64,000 nt of DNA from an uncultured Marinobacter sp. (GTDB lineage: Bacteria; Pseudomonadota; Gammaproteobacteria; Pseudomonadales; Oleiphilaceae). Position 1 is the first letter of the stretch. The number at the start of each line of letters is the position of its first letter. Positions 8,957 to 18,717 of this stretch are shown here, piece after piece. Both the position numbers and the translations under genes were made by a program. The stretch is from assembly GCF_947259545.1 (NCBI RefSeq), contig NZ_CAMYMK010000002.1, forward strand, positions 434,001-498,000, given 5' to 3'. The notes beneath the pieces were generated by a model. It worked only from the letters and a program-made list of their open reading frames with translations, was not told the DNA's origin and ran no database searches.

Positions 8957-10216
8957 TCAGAAGGTATAGCCCAGGCTCGCCGAGAGTCCGAACTGGTACA
9001 TACTCAGCTCTATGGTTTGACCGGGGCCGAGCGGATTCTCGCCCTTCAGTTTTTCCTCGGGCGTGTAGAAGGCCATGCCGGACACCTCGAGATCCTCGCT
9101 GAAGCGGTGGGTGAAGCCGCCGGTAAAGTGCCACTCCGGAACCGCCGGGGCCAGAATGTTGAACAACACCTCCTCATCGGGGATCGGTTGATTACCGTAG
9201 CTCACACCTGCACGCCAGGTGTGAGCGTTGCTCTGTTGCCATTGCCAGCCGAGTTTCACAATAGTCATGTCATCCCAGCCAAAGCCTGCTCCATCATCGT
9301 CCCCAAGGCGGGCAGTTTGTATATTGGGCTGGAAGGGGTTGCCTACGCTGTTGATCTCGCTGTAGCGGATGTGTTGCAGGTCGATCGCGATCCAATGATC
9401 CTCAATACCTGACCAGGCAAGCCCTGCGGTGAACATCTGTGGCATATCGAAATCACCCTGCTTGGCAAACAGGCCTTCGTACTTGTTGAATTCCTCCATT
9501 TCCAGGATCGTTCGCCAACTCAGGCCACCGCGCAGGTTTTCAGATAGCTCTCCCTGCCAGCCGATCTGAAAACCATAACCCCAGGCTTCGTCGGTTCCCT
9601 GGTTGCTCAAGGCATCCGGGTTAGCGGAGAAAGCACCAAAACTGGCCAATCCCTCGGCCTTGAAACGCTGATAGGCGATCATCGGAGAAAAGCCAATGGC
9701 CTGGTTATCGGCGAATTTCCACGACCAAGTGGGCGCAATGAAAAGCTGTTCCAGATTGACGCCTGCCGTGCCTGCGCCAAATACCCCTCCATTCTCTCCA
9801 CTGTATTCGGTGTTCATGCCACCATTGGCAAATATCGAAATGCCGAGAGCGTGGTCGTTACCAACCTGCCGGTTTACACCAAAGTGCGGAATGGCGAAGA
9901 GATTGTTGCGGCTTTTTCGCGTTCCCGGTGCGAGGTAGAAAGTTCCCTCGGGAGGTTCAGCCACGCCACCCTCTACGGTGAATTCTCTGCGCGGTGAGAA
10001 CAGTTCCACGCCACCGTCCACTCGGTTGCCAATAAAAGCCATGCCAGCAGGGTTTGTAGCGGCGGCAATGCTGTCCTGGGAAAGCGCGGTGGTGGCGCCA
10101 GCCATGCCCGAACTGATGGTGCCATAGCCGAGTTTGAAATAGCCGTTGGTTGCCAAGGCTTGTCCGGGCATGAGGATGGTCATGGCCAGGATGCTGAAAA
10201 GATTCTTCAACCGCAT
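8957..10216 (-). CDS. FadL/OmpP1/TodX-family outer membrane channel
   Basis: A 419-residue outer-membrane beta-barrel. The signal peptide ends at GQALA and the mature protein starts TNGYFKLGYGTISSGMAGA, with the family NPAGMAF motif nearby. The C-terminus ends in an aromatic residue (SLGYTF) as expected of barrel proteins. FadL-like channels take up long-chain fatty acids or hydrophobic compounds such as alkanes and aromatics. It is a single gene, convergent with malE and divergent from the YihY gene; a TCATAAT/ATTATGA dyad lies in the shared upstream region. Confidence 0.92.
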   Translation of the reverse strand: MRLKNLFSILAMTILMPGQALATNGYFKLGYGTISSGMAGATTALSQDSIAAATNPAGMAFIGNRVDGGVELFSPRREFTVEGGVAEPPEGTFYLAPGTRKSRNNLFAIPHFGVNRQVGNDHALGISIFANGGMNTEYSGENGGVFGAGTAGVNLEQLFIAPTWSWKFADNQAIGFSPMIAYQRFKAEGLASFGAFSANPDALSNQGTDEAWGYGFQIGWQGELSENLRGGLSWRTILEMEEFNKYEGLFAKQGDFDMPQMFTAGLAWSGIEDHWIAIDLQHIRYSEINSVGNPFQPNIQTARLGDDDGAGFGWDDMTIVKLGWQWQQSNAHTWRAGVSYGNQPIPDEEVLFNILAPAVPEWHFTGGFTHRFSEDLEVSGMAFYTPEEKLKGENPLGPGQTIELSMYQFGLSASLGYTF

Positions 10217-10292
10217 AATGAAGCACCTGTCTGCGTTGATCGGGTTGGTCGGAGGAGGGCTTTATACACACAGAAAGGCATAAGTAGAAGTA

Positions 10293-10317
10293 TCATAATG
10301 CTATATTGATATTATGA
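10293..10317. promoter_or_regulatory. AT-rich dyad between the FadL and YihY genes
   Basis: TCATAAT-N11-ATTATGA is a perfect 7-bp dyad in the only AT-rich part of this divergent intergenic region, 77 bp before the FadL start and about 100 bp before the YihY start. It is a plausible operator or extended promoter element; the binding protein is unknown. Confidence 0.35.
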
Positions 10318-10418
10318 GGCCCTGTGAGACATACGAGGCAGAGAATATTGGGCATAGTGTTGAAACTTGGGGCGAACTGCCCATACTTTGAGCACTACTC
10401 TGAAAAACAGGATGTTAT

Positions 10419-11738
10419 GTGGCTTCCTTTCAGTTAAAAGACCGGCTTTATGCCGCGGAAAAGTGGATTCTTGCCAATCCCAATCCACCCCAGAAGTGGC
10501 CGTGGACCTGGCTCTATAAAACCGGGCGTAGCTTGTACGCACTGATCCGCGATGTGATCAGTGGCAACCTGACACTGCATTCCATGAGCCTGGTGTACAC
10601 CACGCTGCTCAGCATAGTGCCGCTGCTGGCTCTGAGCTTCTCGGTGCTCAAGGCCCTGGGAGTGCACCAGAAGCTGGAGCCATTCCTGTTCCAGTTCTTT
10701 GACCCCATGGGGCCGCAAGGGGTGCAGATTGCCGAACAGATTCTGAGTTTTGTCGACAATATAAAGGTTGGCGTGCTCGGGTCTGTGGGTCTGGCGTTGT
10801 TGGTGTACACGGTGATTTCGCTGGTCCAGAAAATCGAGCGTTCCTTCAACATGATCTGGCGTGTGCCGGACATGCGCTCCATGGCACAACGGTTCAGTAA
10901 CTACCTGAGCGTCATCATGGTTGGCCCCTTGCTGATGGTGTCTGCCATCGGCGCGACGGCTACCATTTTCTCTTCCAAATTCGTGCAGACATTGGTCGAG
11001 ATTGAACCTTTTGGTTCGTTGATCATTGTCGTCAGTCGGTTTACGCCATTCTTCCTGGTGGTGGGGGCATTCACCTTCGTGTATGTCTTTATCCCCAACA
11101 CCCGGGTCAAATTGCGTTATGCCTTTATCGGTGGTCTGGTGGCAGGGGTATCCTGGCAGGCTGCGGGGATGCTGTTCGCCTCCTTCGTGGCGGGTTCCGC
11201 CAAATATGAGGCTATCTATTCCAGTTTTGCCATCGGTATCATTCTGCTGATCTGGATTTATCTCAACTGGATGATCTTGCTACTGGGCGCCAGCTTGTCG
11301 TTCTACATGCAGAATCCCGGGTCCGTGGCCAAGCGTCATAAGGTGCAGTTATCTCCTGAACTGCAGGAAAAAGTGGCCCTGACGTTGATGTGGCTGGTTG
11401 CCAAACCGTTTAGCGAAGGTAAGCCGGCGCCTCAGCAGGAGTCGTTGGAGCAGCAGTTGAGGGTGCCGGGGGAAGTCACCCGAGGGGTCAGTGACAAGCT
11501 CATTCGGGCAGGTTTTCTGACGTTGGCCGGTAAACAGGGGGATCAATTGACGCCGGGACGGTCACTCGACCTTATTTCGGTCGGCAATGTACTGGAGGCT
11601 GTTCGACACGATGAGGATCGGGTGGTTGATCGCCTGCCGCCGGTGATTCCGGAGGGGCTGCGGTATCGCTCCGCAGCCGATGACTCGGTTACCTTTGCCG
11701 AACTGCTGAGCACCGGGCGAGGAGAAAGCAACGCCTGA
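10419..11738 (+). CDS. YihY/BrkB family inner membrane protein
   Basis: A 439-residue protein whose N-terminal 290 residues carry about six membrane helices and the YihY/BrkB motifs LTLHSMSLVYTTLLSIVPLLA and FIPNTRVKLRYAFIGGLVAG. The C-terminal 140 residues are soluble and resemble a winged-helix extension (LEQQLRVPGEVTRGVSDKLI). The family was once mislabelled ribonuclease BN; its real function is unknown. GTG is chosen as start because AGGA precedes it at the right distance and it keeps the full amphipathic N-terminus. It is probably monocistronic, convergent with the HDOD gene. Confidence 0.9.
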   Translation: MASFQLKDRLYAAEKWILANPNPPQKWPWTWLYKTGRSLYALIRDVISGNLTLHSMSLVYTTLLSIVPLLALSFSVLKALGVHQKLEPFLFQFFDPMGPQGVQIAEQILSFVDNIKVGVLGSVGLALLVYTVISLVQKIERSFNMIWRVPDMRSMAQRFSNYLSVIMVGPLLMVSAIGATATIFSSKFVQTLVEIEPFGSLIIVVSRFTPFFLVVGAFTFVYVFIPNTRVKLRYAFIGGLVAGVSWQAAGMLFASFVAGSAKYEAIYSSFAIGIILLIWIYLNWMILLLGASLSFYMQNPGSVAKRHKVQLSPELQEKVALTLMWLVAKPFSEGKPAPQQESLEQQLRVPGEVTRGVSDKLIRAGFLTLAGKQGDQLTPGRSLDLISVGNVLEAVRHDEDRVVDRLPPVIPEGLRYRSAADDSVTFAELLSTGRGESNA

Positions 11739-11755
11739 TCGGTGAGGGCTCACGG

Positions 11756-12790
11756 TCAGGCGGGGGAGTTGCTGTTTTCCAGCATTCGGAGCAGCGCTTT
11801 GCGAACCGACGCAAACTGCTCCTCATCCAGACGAATCAGGCTGAGAAGTTTCTCTTCCGCCAAATTACGCTGGTGGGCATGACGGAGCGCTTCACGGGTC
11901 CCCAGGATCATGCCGTCATTCAACGGAGTATGTTGCTGCTCGGGGGCGGGGCGCTCGGCGGCCAGCAGGTAGGCGTGGTATTTGGGGGGAAGGTTCCAGT
12001 CATTGGCCAGCAGTTGGGTGGTTGTCCAGTGGTAGCGGGCCAGCGCATGCCGGATCACGGCCGGTTCCGGTTCCTCCCTGTGCCCGTTGGCGAGGTAAAT
12101 ACGATGTATTTCCCTTCGTAGCGTGATGTAGGACAACGCCGGAAGGAGCCCCACCATAAAGTGCGCGCTGGTGTCCTGCCCCTGTATTTTGGCGATGAGT
12201 TCCGCCGAGCGGGCGCATGCCAGCCCCCAGCGCCAGACCCGTTGCGCAAACAGGGCCTCTCGGCTGTTCCGGGCAGCCATCATTGGCCGCAGAACCGCTG
12301 CTGAAATGACATTCCGGATACCGTCAATGCCCAGCACAAACACCGCGTGGTCCACGGATTCGATGGTTTGATCGCCGGGCTTGAAATAGGGGCTGTTGGC
12401 GATCTGCAGCAGTTGGTCAGTGAGGGACGGATCGCTGAGTATGATCTCGGTCACCTGATGGCGGTCTGACAACTCGTCTGACAGCGCTCGCATGAGCATC
12501 GGGAGTGTCAGCGGCTGGCGTGGCAATTCTTCCAGGGACTGATCGTGCAGGCGTTGTTCAAGCTGCTCCAGTAACGGCGCGATTTCAGGGTTGCTGGTTT
12601 TGAGTGCGGAAGGTGGCGAGTCCAGCAACCAGCAGAAAAGGTGATTTTCCAGATTATGCACCAGGAGCGAATCCTGCTCCGCGGTGGAGGGTTTGCCAGC
12701 TACCGGATTGAACAGTCTTGGTTCGGGAGTGTGGGGTTCAGGCCCTGTGGCCGAAAACAAACCTGATATCCAGGAGAAAATGCCTGGCAT
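11756..12790 (-). CDS. HDOD domain signalling protein
   Basis: A 344-residue cytoplasmic protein with a central HDOD domain, visible as ILSDPSLTDQLLQIANSPYF and the helix VDHAVFVLGIDGIRNVISAAVLRP (given in part). HDOD proteins lack phosphohydrolase ligands and act in signalling, stress or motility. GGAGG lies 7 bp before the ATG, supporting the start. The N-terminal 100 residues are not recognisable. It is convergent with the YihY gene (17 bp between stops) and follows the DUF445 gene on the same strand with a 96-bp gap. Confidence 0.85.
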   Translation of the reverse strand: MPGIFSWISGLFSATGPEPHTPEPRLFNPVAGKPSTAEQDSLLVHNLENHLFCWLLDSPPSALKTSNPEIAPLLEQLEQRLHDQSLEELPRQPLTLPMLMRALSDELSDRHQVTEIILSDPSLTDQLLQIANSPYFKPGDQTIESVDHAVFVLGIDGIRNVISAAVLRPMMAARNSREALFAQRVWRWGLACARSAELIAKIQGQDTSAHFMVGLLPALSYITLRREIHRIYLANGHREEPEPAVIRHALARYHWTTTQLLANDWNLPPKYHAYLLAAERPAPEQQHTPLNDGMILGTREALRHAHQRNLAEEKLLSLIRLDEEQFASVRKALLRMLENSNSPA

Positions 12791-12886
12791 CCAATGCCTC
12801 CAGGTCGGTAGGTCGTCAATAGGTACGTACCCGCTACCTGCCAGTATAGAGGCGTTACTAATCTGTGCACAGAAAAACGGCCCCGG

Positions 12887-14116
12887 TTAGCCCAGGGCAC
12901 CGCCGAATACGAAGACCAACTGGCCAGCACCTGCAACCATTCCCAGGAATGCGCCCACCAGAATGAGTTTGATTTCATCTTCCTGGAAGCAGGGGCGAAG
13001 CAGGTCCTGGAATTCCTCCGATGACAGGGCAATCATCCGCTCAACCATGATGGATTTAACCGCCTGGGCCCGGTCTTTTTCGAACATCGGGTTATTGAAA
13101 GAAGACTGGGAAATTTCGATGGCTTTAAGTCCCACCTTGTTTTTCAGGGTGGCGAAGCCGGTTGGCCCAAAGGCCATCTGGGTTAATGCCTTGCCCAGGC
13201 CCGCGGTTTCATCCACCAGCGGCTTGATGTGTTTCTTGACCATATTGCGGGCGCGATCACTTTTGGGACCCTCAATGATGGCGTTAATAATGTTGCCAAC
13301 CGTCAGGATTTCGTGGGTCACAATGTGACAGAAGGACTCTGCCACTTCGTTCTGGCGTTTGAGGAACAGCCCCTGTAATCGTATCGGCCCGATTTTCTTC
13401 TCGTACAGAGGCCGGAAAATCACGTTCAACGCGATCCAGTTGGTGGCGTAACCGACCAGCAAGCCGAAAAACGGTAGCACCCACCAGCTTTGGTAGAAAT
13501 ACCACACCACCATTTGCACCAGGCCGAACAGGAACCCGAAGTAGAGGCCGGAATTGACGATGAAGCGAAACTCGGCATCGCCGCATTCCAGGAAGATGCG
13601 GTTCAGCAGTTTCTTGTCCTTGGCAAGGCGGTCAATGACCATGCCCTTGATATCCAACAGGTCTTCGATGTTGTTGGAAATATCATCCACCAGGTTATCG
13701 ACCAGTTGGGGGGTGGCCCTGCGAACCCTGTCATAGACCATTCTTCGCGCAGAGTTAGGCAGGTTTTCCCAGAATGTCGGGTATTCCCGCAGCATCATCT
13801 CGTCGACATATTCTTCGATGCGGGGGTCGGCGGAATGCACGATGTGGGCGGCCAGCACCTTGGGATCGATCTGCTGGAAGATTTCGTCGACGGTGCCGAT
13901 CTTGGAGATGGTCGCGTCCACGCTGATGGCGGCCATTTTCCGGGCTTTGGAAGGGATGATGCCCTGCCAGCCGAGTAACGGTGGTTTGCCGATAAATTCC
14001 AGGGGGTAAAATGTCATTTTGATGGCAAGCCAGTTGGTGCTCCAGCCGATCAGCGCGGCAATGACTGGGATGCTTAGGTATTGCCAGAATTCGGGATTGG
14101 TAAACAGACTTGTCAT
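12887..14116 (-). CDS. DUF445 family membrane protein
   Basis: A 409-residue DUF445 protein. Two related segments are visible: IGWSTNWLAIKMTFYPLEF near the N-terminus and VGYATNWIALNVIFRPLYE in the middle, each after a hydrophobic helix, indicating an internal duplication. A final hydrophobic segment ends the protein. The function is unknown. The frame stays open upstream through the B1 repeat to 14272, but that extension encodes repeat sequence, so the start at MTSLFTNPEFW is preferred; no strong ribosome-binding site precedes it. It lies downstream of bioA-rsmE and may be co-transcribed through the repeat. Confidence 0.85.
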   Translation of the reverse strand: MTSLFTNPEFWQYLSIPVIAALIGWSTNWLAIKMTFYPLEFIGKPPLLGWQGIIPSKARKMAAISVDATISKIGTVDEIFQQIDPKVLAAHIVHSADPRIEEYVDEMMLREYPTFWENLPNSARRMVYDRVRRATPQLVDNLVDDISNNIEDLLDIKGMVIDRLAKDKKLLNRIFLECGDAEFRFIVNSGLYFGFLFGLVQMVVWYFYQSWWVLPFFGLLVGYATNWIALNVIFRPLYEKKIGPIRLQGLFLKRQNEVAESFCHIVTHEILTVGNIINAIIEGPKSDRARNMVKKHIKPLVDETAGLGKALTQMAFGPTGFATLKNKVGLKAIEISQSSFNNPMFEKDRAQAVKSIMVERMIALSSEEFQDLLRPCFQEDEIKLILVGAFLGMVAGAGQLVFVFGGALG

Positions 14117-14160
14117 CCGGTACTCGCGTTTGTTCGTTGTTGGTGTTTTGGTTCCGGCTA

Positions 14161-14264
14161 CGTTACGGGGAGAATTCTCCAAAACACGCTCAGGCACGTC
14201 CATGTGGCGCTTGGGCTCCGCCATCCATGGCTCCGCACAGTTTTGGAGAATCCTCCCCGTAACG
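14161..14264 (-). repeat. Family B intergenic inverted repeat, copy B1
   Basis: 25-bp arms (14161-14185 with 14240-14264, one mismatch) flank a 54-nt core at 14186-14239. Read on the minus strand, the core contains GCCATGGATGGC and CACATGGACGTG, two small hairpins with TGGA in the loop, separated by an AAGCGC linker shared with the other B copies. The arms are unrelated to those of the other copies. It lies between rsmE and the DUF445 gene, in the GGA orientation of their transcript. Confidence 0.88.
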
Positions 14265-14383
14265 CAGCTCAAATCACGGAGTTGTCCTCAACAGTTCTTC
14301 TGCTCGACAGCGATAATGTTTGTCAGCCCGCGTCCTGTCAATGACTGATAAGCCAGGCAAAGGCGGCGTCACAGTCGGTGTGC

Positions 14384-15118
14384 TCAGCTGCCGATGTCGC
14401 CCCAGAGCCACTGACACAGGGCCATGGCGGCGATCGGAGCGGTTTCTGTTCGCAGTACCCGCGGCCCGAGAGCAACCGGCAGGAAGCCGCTGTTTTCAGC
14501 TTCCGCTATTTCTTCAGGGCTCAGGCCCCCTTCCGGACCGATCATCAGGGCGACGCGAGAGGGTTGGTTCATGGAATCGAGGGACTGTTCCGTGCGGTGG
14601 TGCAGTACCAGCCTCAGGTCGCAGTCCCCGGTGTGTTCAAACCATTGCGCCAGGGTCATGACCGGGAGAATCTCCGGCACACGGGCCCGGCCGCATTGTT
14701 CGGCGGCGCTGATGGCGACTGACTGCCAGTGGCGCAGGCGTTTTTCCTCACGGTCACCTTTGAGCTTTACATCGCAGCGTTCCGTTGTGAGGGGGACGAT
14801 GCGGGTCACTCCCATTTCCACGGCTTTCTGCACAGCATAGTCCATGCGGTCGCCCTTGGAGAGGGTCTGGCCAAGGACGATGTCCAGTGAGGATTCGGTG
14901 GCGTTCGCGACCGGGGTTCCTACCTGGACATCGACCTGTTTCTTGTTGGCATTGGTGATAGTGGCAGGGTAGTCGTTGCCGTCGCCATTGAACAGTCGCA
15001 GTGCCTGGCCGGGCTGCATACGCAGCACCCGGCCAACGTGCTGGGCGGCGTTTTCGTCCAGCGCGGTTGTGCTGCCGTCACTCAGTGGCGAGCGGGTGTA
15101 GATTCTCGGAACGCGCAT
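14384..15118 (-). CDS. rsmE: 16S rRNA m3U1498 methyltransferase RsmE
   Basis: A 244-residue SPOUT-class methyltransferase that modifies U1498 of 16S rRNA using SAM. The family signatures LMIGPEGGLSPEEIAEAE and LGPRVLRTETAPIAAM, which form the trefoil-knot SAM site, are intact, and the PUA-like N-terminal domain begins MRVPRIYTRSPL. The length is standard. It starts 2 bp after the bioA stop, so the two genes form an operon. Confidence 0.95.
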   Translation of the reverse strand: MRVPRIYTRSPLSDGSTTALDENAAQHVGRVLRMQPGQALRLFNGDGNDYPATITNANKKQVDVQVGTPVANATESSLDIVLGQTLSKGDRMDYAVQKAVEMGVTRIVPLTTERCDVKLKGDREEKRLRHWQSVAISAAEQCGRARVPEILPVMTLAQWFEHTGDCDLRLVLHHRTEQSLDSMNQPSRVALMIGPEGGLSPEEIAEAENSGFLPVALGPRVLRTETAPIAAMALCQWLWGDIGS

Positions 15119-15120
15119 GC

Positions 15121-16470
15121 TCAGTCCCTGACGGCGATCTCAATACCTTCGGTCGCCACCTGACCGAGGTGGCGGATCTGCTCCTCGGTAATGATGTACG
15201 GAGGCATGAAATACACCACGTTACCCAGCGGACGAAGCAGGGCCTGGCGTGTGAGGGCGTGTTGGTAGACCTTGATGCCGCGTCGTTCCTGCCAGGGGAA
15301 CGGAGTCTTGTCGGCCTTGTTCTTGACCATCTCCACGGCCAGTGTCATACCGTGCTGGCGGATGCCGCCTACGTTCGGGTGATCTGCCAGGTGGGCCACC
15401 GAGTCCGCCATGCATGCGGACAGGCGCTTGTTGTTCTCGATGACGTTGTCATCCCGGAAGATATCCAGGGTGGCCAGGGCGACCGCACAGCCAATGGGGT
15501 TGCCGGTGTAACTGTGGGAGTGGAGAAACGCCCGCAACGTCTCGTAATCGTCGTAGAATGCCTGGTACACGTCATCGGTGGTCAGCACCACGGACAGCGG
15601 CAGGTAACCCGCCGTCAGTCCTTTCGACAGACACATGAAATCCGGCGTGATGTCTGCCTGTTCGCAGGCGAACATGGTGCCGGTGCGGCCGAAGCCAACG
15701 GCAATCTCGTCAGCAATCAGGTGCACACCGTAACGGTTGCAGGCTTCCCGCAATTTGGTGTGATACACGGGATGGTGCATGCGCATGCCACCGGCACACT
15801 GAATCAGTGGTTCCACCACGACGGCACAGATTTCCTCGTGCTTCTCGGCGAGCAGCTTGTCCATGGCCTCGAACTGACGCAGGGCGTATTCCTCGTCGGT
15901 TTCGCCCGCTTCCTTGTTCCAGGCATCCGGAGAAGGTGCGGTGAGCACCTCCATCAGAAGCGGCTGGTAGGTGTCCTTGTAAAGCGCAACATCGCCAAGT
16001 GCCAGGGCACCGAGGGTTTCGCCATGGTAGCTGTTGCCAAGATTGACGAAATTCTTCTTGCCGGGCTTGCCCTGGTTTTTCCAGTAGTGGTAGCTCATCT
16101 TCAGCGCGGCTTCGATGGCGGACGAGCCGTTATCGGCATAGAAGCATTTATTGAGGCCCGGAGGGGTGACTTCAATCAGGCGCTCTGACAGGTTGACCAC
16201 GGGCTCGTGGCTGAAACCTGCCAGGATCACGTGCTCGAGCTTTCCGATCTGTTCCTGGATGGCCGCGTTGATGCGCGGGTTGGCGTGGCCGAAGAGGTTG
16301 ACCCACCAGGAGCTGACGGCATCGATGTAGCGGTTGTTCTCGAAATCTTCCAGCCAGACCCCTTCGCCCCGTTTCACCGGAATCAGCGGCAGGGTTTCGT
16401 GGTCTTTCATCTGGGTGCAGGGATGCCAGACGGATTTGAGGTCCCGTGCGACGAGATCGGCGTTGCGCAT
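15121..16470 (-). CDS. bioA: Adenosylmethionine-8-amino-7-oxononanoate aminotransferase BioA
   Basis: A 449-residue class III PLP aminotransferase making 7,8-diaminopelargonate in biotin synthesis. WHPCTQMKDHETLPLIP near the N-terminus is typical of BioA; DNGSSAIEAALKMS binds the cofactor phosphate, LIADEIAVGFGRTG carries the PLP-contacting Asp, and LSKGLTAGYLPL carries the Schiff-base Lys. The start at MRNADL is supported by GGAG about 8 bp upstream; a longer in-frame extension to 16599 has no such support. No other bio genes are present. Distinguishing BioA from related omega-aminotransferases rests on the N-terminal motif. Confidence 0.9.
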   Translation of the reverse strand: MRNADLVARDLKSVWHPCTQMKDHETLPLIPVKRGEGVWLEDFENNRYIDAVSSWWVNLFGHANPRINAAIQEQIGKLEHVILAGFSHEPVVNLSERLIEVTPPGLNKCFYADNGSSAIEAALKMSYHYWKNQGKPGKKNFVNLGNSYHGETLGALALGDVALYKDTYQPLLMEVLTAPSPDAWNKEAGETDEEYALRQFEAMDKLLAEKHEEICAVVVEPLIQCAGGMRMHHPVYHTKLREACNRYGVHLIADEIAVGFGRTGTMFACEQADITPDFMCLSKGLTAGYLPLSVVLTTDDVYQAFYDDYETLRAFLHSHSYTGNPIGCAVALATLDIFRDDNVIENNKRLSACMADSVAHLADHPNVGGIRQHGMTLAVEMVKNKADKTPFPWQERRGIKVYQHALTRQALLRPLGNVVYFMPPYIITEEQIRHLGQVATEGIEIAVRD

Positions 16471-16718
16471 CTGTGAGTCTCCTATCGGCCCGGTAAAGGG
16501 ATCGGTAGCTGATGAATCAAAAGGTTCACCATGATACTTGGCCGAGGTGCGGCCTGCCAGTGTCCTGGCCGGCTCATTCGTCAACGTCGTGAGCGACACG
16601 GGGCGCTAAAGTGTGACCTGTATCACTCTGGCTACGCAGCCATCAGGACCTGACCTGACGGCCAATGTTTGCAGGCACCGCCCCCGTAACAATCTCCCTA
16701 TACTTTTTGGAGGCCGTT

Positions 16719-17207
16719 ATGGAACTGGAGCTGAAACATCCTTACGAGGCGGGCCTTGAGCATGTGCTGGGCGCCTTCTTCGACGAGAGCCGCATCATCG
16801 AGAAAAACCGGAAGCTGGGTTCCCGCAAGGTGCGTGTTGTGGAACTGAAACGCGATGATCTGTCGGCAAAACTTGTGATAGAACGCGAAATGATGACGTC
16901 TGCTGAAGTGCCGGGCATCCTGGCCAGTTTTCACCGTGAGTGGAATCAGGTGCGTCAGGAGGAACACTGGTTCCGCAAGGACGATTCCGAGTGGCACTGT
17001 GAATTCCGGGTGCACATTGAAAATGTGCCAGCGAAGATTCAGGGCATCATGAAACTCCAGGGGTCGTCTGAGACTTGCACCAATCACGTCAGCCTGAACG
17101 TGCGATGTGACGTGCCGTTGCTGGGGAAAAAAGTGGCCCGCTTCCTGGCGGAAGACTCCCGCGTCAAAATTGAGCAGGAATACGACGCCCTCCGCCAGCT
17201 GCTGTAA
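16719..17207 (+). CDS. DUF2505 family protein
   Basis: A 162-residue soluble protein matching the DUF2505 pattern (MELELKHPYEAGLEHVLGAF, FHREWNQVRQEEHWF). The family has a START-like fold expected to bind a hydrophobic ligand, but no function is known. TGGAGG at 16708-16713 fixes the start; an earlier in-frame codon at 16665 lacks a site. It is divergent from bioA and convergent with the ABC ATPase gene, 8 bp apart. Confidence 0.8.
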   Translation: MELELKHPYEAGLEHVLGAFFDESRIIEKNRKLGSRKVRVVELKRDDLSAKLVIEREMMTSAEVPGILASFHREWNQVRQEEHWFRKDDSEWHCEFRVHIENVPAKIQGIMKLQGSSETCTNHVSLNVRCDVPLLGKKVARFLAEDSRVKIEQEYDALRQLL

Positions 17208-17215
17208 CCTCGGTC

Positions 17216-17962
17216 CTAGTGCGCCAAAACCCGGGACAGGAACGCCTGGGTGCGCTCGTTCTGCGGGTTGTCGAAGACGTCGCCGGGTTTGCCTTCCTCG
17301 ACAATCTGGCCTTCATGAATGTAAATGACCCTATCCGCCACTTCCCGGGCGAAGCCCATTTCGTGGGTCACCACCATCATGGTCATACCTTCTTTGGCCA
17401 GCTCACGCATCACGTCCAGCACTTCACCGATCATTTCCGGGTCGAGCGCTGATGTGGGTTCATCGAACAACATCAGCCGTGGTTCCATGGCCAGCGCCCG
17501 GGCAATGGCGACCCGCTGTTGCTGGCCGCCGGACAGCTGGCTTGGGTACTTGTCCGCCTGGTTGCCGATACCTACGCGGTTAAGCAGGCGCTCGGCGGTG
17601 GCGTTGGCGATTACCTGAGAGGCCTTCTTCACTTTCATCGGCGCCAGCATGATGTTCCTTTTCACCGTCAGGTGAGGGAACAGGTTGAACTGCTGGAACA
17701 CCATGCCCACTTCCTTGCGGATTTCCGCCAGCGCTTTCTGGTTGCCGCCTTTCGGTGCGAGTTCATTGCCATCGACCACAAGTTTGCCGGATTCATACTC
17801 CTCGAGGCCATTCACGCAACGAATCAGAGTGGACTTGCCGGAGCCACTGGCCCCGATGATGACGACAACCTCGCCGGCTTCCACTGTGAGGTTGATGTCC
17901 TTCAGAACATGAAGTTTGCCAAAGTACTTGTTCATGCCCTTCATTTGCACAATTTGTGTCAT
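17216..17962 (-). CDS. Polar amino-acid ABC transporter, ATP-binding protein
   Basis: A 248-residue ABC ATPase of the GlnQ/HisP type. Walker [11 protein letters not shown]-loop region [15 protein letters not shown], signature [16 protein letters not shown] and Walker [15 protein letters not shown] are intact. It would power uptake with the adjacent permease and binding protein. The start at MTQIVQMKG follows AAGG; a longer in-frame version to 18004 is less likely because it overlaps the permease gene. The substrate (glutamine, glutamate/aspartate or another polar amino acid) is not defined by sequence. Confidence 0.93.
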   Translation of the reverse strand: MTQIVQMKGMNKYFGKLHVLKDINLTVEAGEVVVIIGASGSGKSTLIRCVNGLEEYESGKLVVDGNELAPKGGNQKALAEIRKEVGMVFQQFNLFPHLTVKRNIMLAPMKVKKASQVIANATAERLLNRVGIGNQADKYPSQLSGGQQQRVAIARALAMEPRLMLFDEPTSALDPEMIGEVLDVMRELAKEGMTMMVVTHEMGFAREVADRVIYIHEGQIVEEGKPGDVFDNPQNERTQAFLSRVLAH

Positions 17963-17975
17963 GGGTACCTTTCCT

Positions 17976-18647
17976 TCAGACAGAAGCCAGCCCGCGACGC
18001 TCAAGGAGTCGTAGCAGTAGTGAGAGGGAGAGGGTGATCATCAGGTAGAGGCAGGCCACCACAAAGTAGACCTCGAAGGCCGTAAAGGTGTTGGCAATAT
18101 AAACCTGACCCTGGCGGACCAGTTCACCGACACCGATGACTGAGAACAGGGAGGTATCTTTGATGCTGACAATCGCCTGGTTGCCGAGCGGGGGTATCAT
18201 CCGCCGGAATGCCTGGGGCCAGATGATGGACCAGAACGTCTGGGATCGGGAGAGACCCAGTGACAGGCCTGCCTCGGTCTGGCCCTTGTCGATTGACTGG
18301 ACGCCGCCGCGCACCACTTCCGAGATATAGGCGCCGGAGTTGAGGGCGATGGCTGCGATGCCAGCAGTCAGTGGGTCAATCGGATTGCCAATCAGGTCGG
18401 GCAGACCGTAGAAGATAAACAGCACCTGAACCAGGATGGGGGTGCCGCGGAATATTTCGATGTAGGCGGTTGCCGGCCAGCGCAGGAACCATTTCTTGTT
18501 GATACTCAGGAGGCCGAAAATAATGCCCAGCACAAAGCCGATGGCGAGGCCGCCAAACGAGATCAGCAGAGTGTAGGGAACCCCTTTTAGCAGGTAGGGG
18601 ATGGAATTGATGGCCGCTTGCCAGTCAAACTGAAACTGGAATTCCAC
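17976..18647 (-). CDS. Polar amino-acid ABC transporter, permease
   Basis: A 223-residue HisM/GlnP-family inner-membrane permease with about five helices. The EAA loop, contacting the ATPase, is [38 protein letters not shown] is also typical. A single permease gene suggests a homodimer. GTG is the start, with GGAGA upstream. It lies 13 bp before the ATPase gene and 70 bp after the binding-protein gene, the gap holding a strong hairpin. Confidence 0.93.
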   Translation of the reverse strand: MEFQFQFDWQAAINSIPYLLKGVPYTLLISFGGLAIGFVLGIIFGLLSINKKWFLRWPATAYIEIFRGTPILVQVLFIFYGLPDLIGNPIDPLTAGIAAIALNSGAYISEVVRGGVQSIDKGQTEAGLSLGLSRSQTFWSIIWPQAFRRMIPPLGNQAIVSIKDTSLFSVIGVGELVRQGQVYIANTFTAFEVYFVVACLYLMITLSLSLLLRLLERRGLASV

Positions 18648-18679
18648 AATGGTTGTCTCCGTCGGATGGGGAGTTACCT

Positions 18680-18702
18680 GCCGGGGCGCCTGGCGCCCCG
18701 GC
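18680..18702 (-). terminator. GC-rich hairpin between binding-protein and permease genes
   Basis: GCCGGGGCGCC and GGCGCCCCGGC form an 11-bp perfect dyad with a one-base centre. Such hairpins after the binding-protein gene commonly stabilise its message or attenuate read-through so that the binding protein exceeds the membrane subunits. There is no T-run, so full termination is unlikely. Confidence 0.6.
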
Positions 18703-18717
18703 TATGGTGCCAGAGGG

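Noticed and set aside
14117..14272. N-terminal extension of the DUF445 protein
   Set aside because: The extension translates repeat B1; the conserved family start comes after it.
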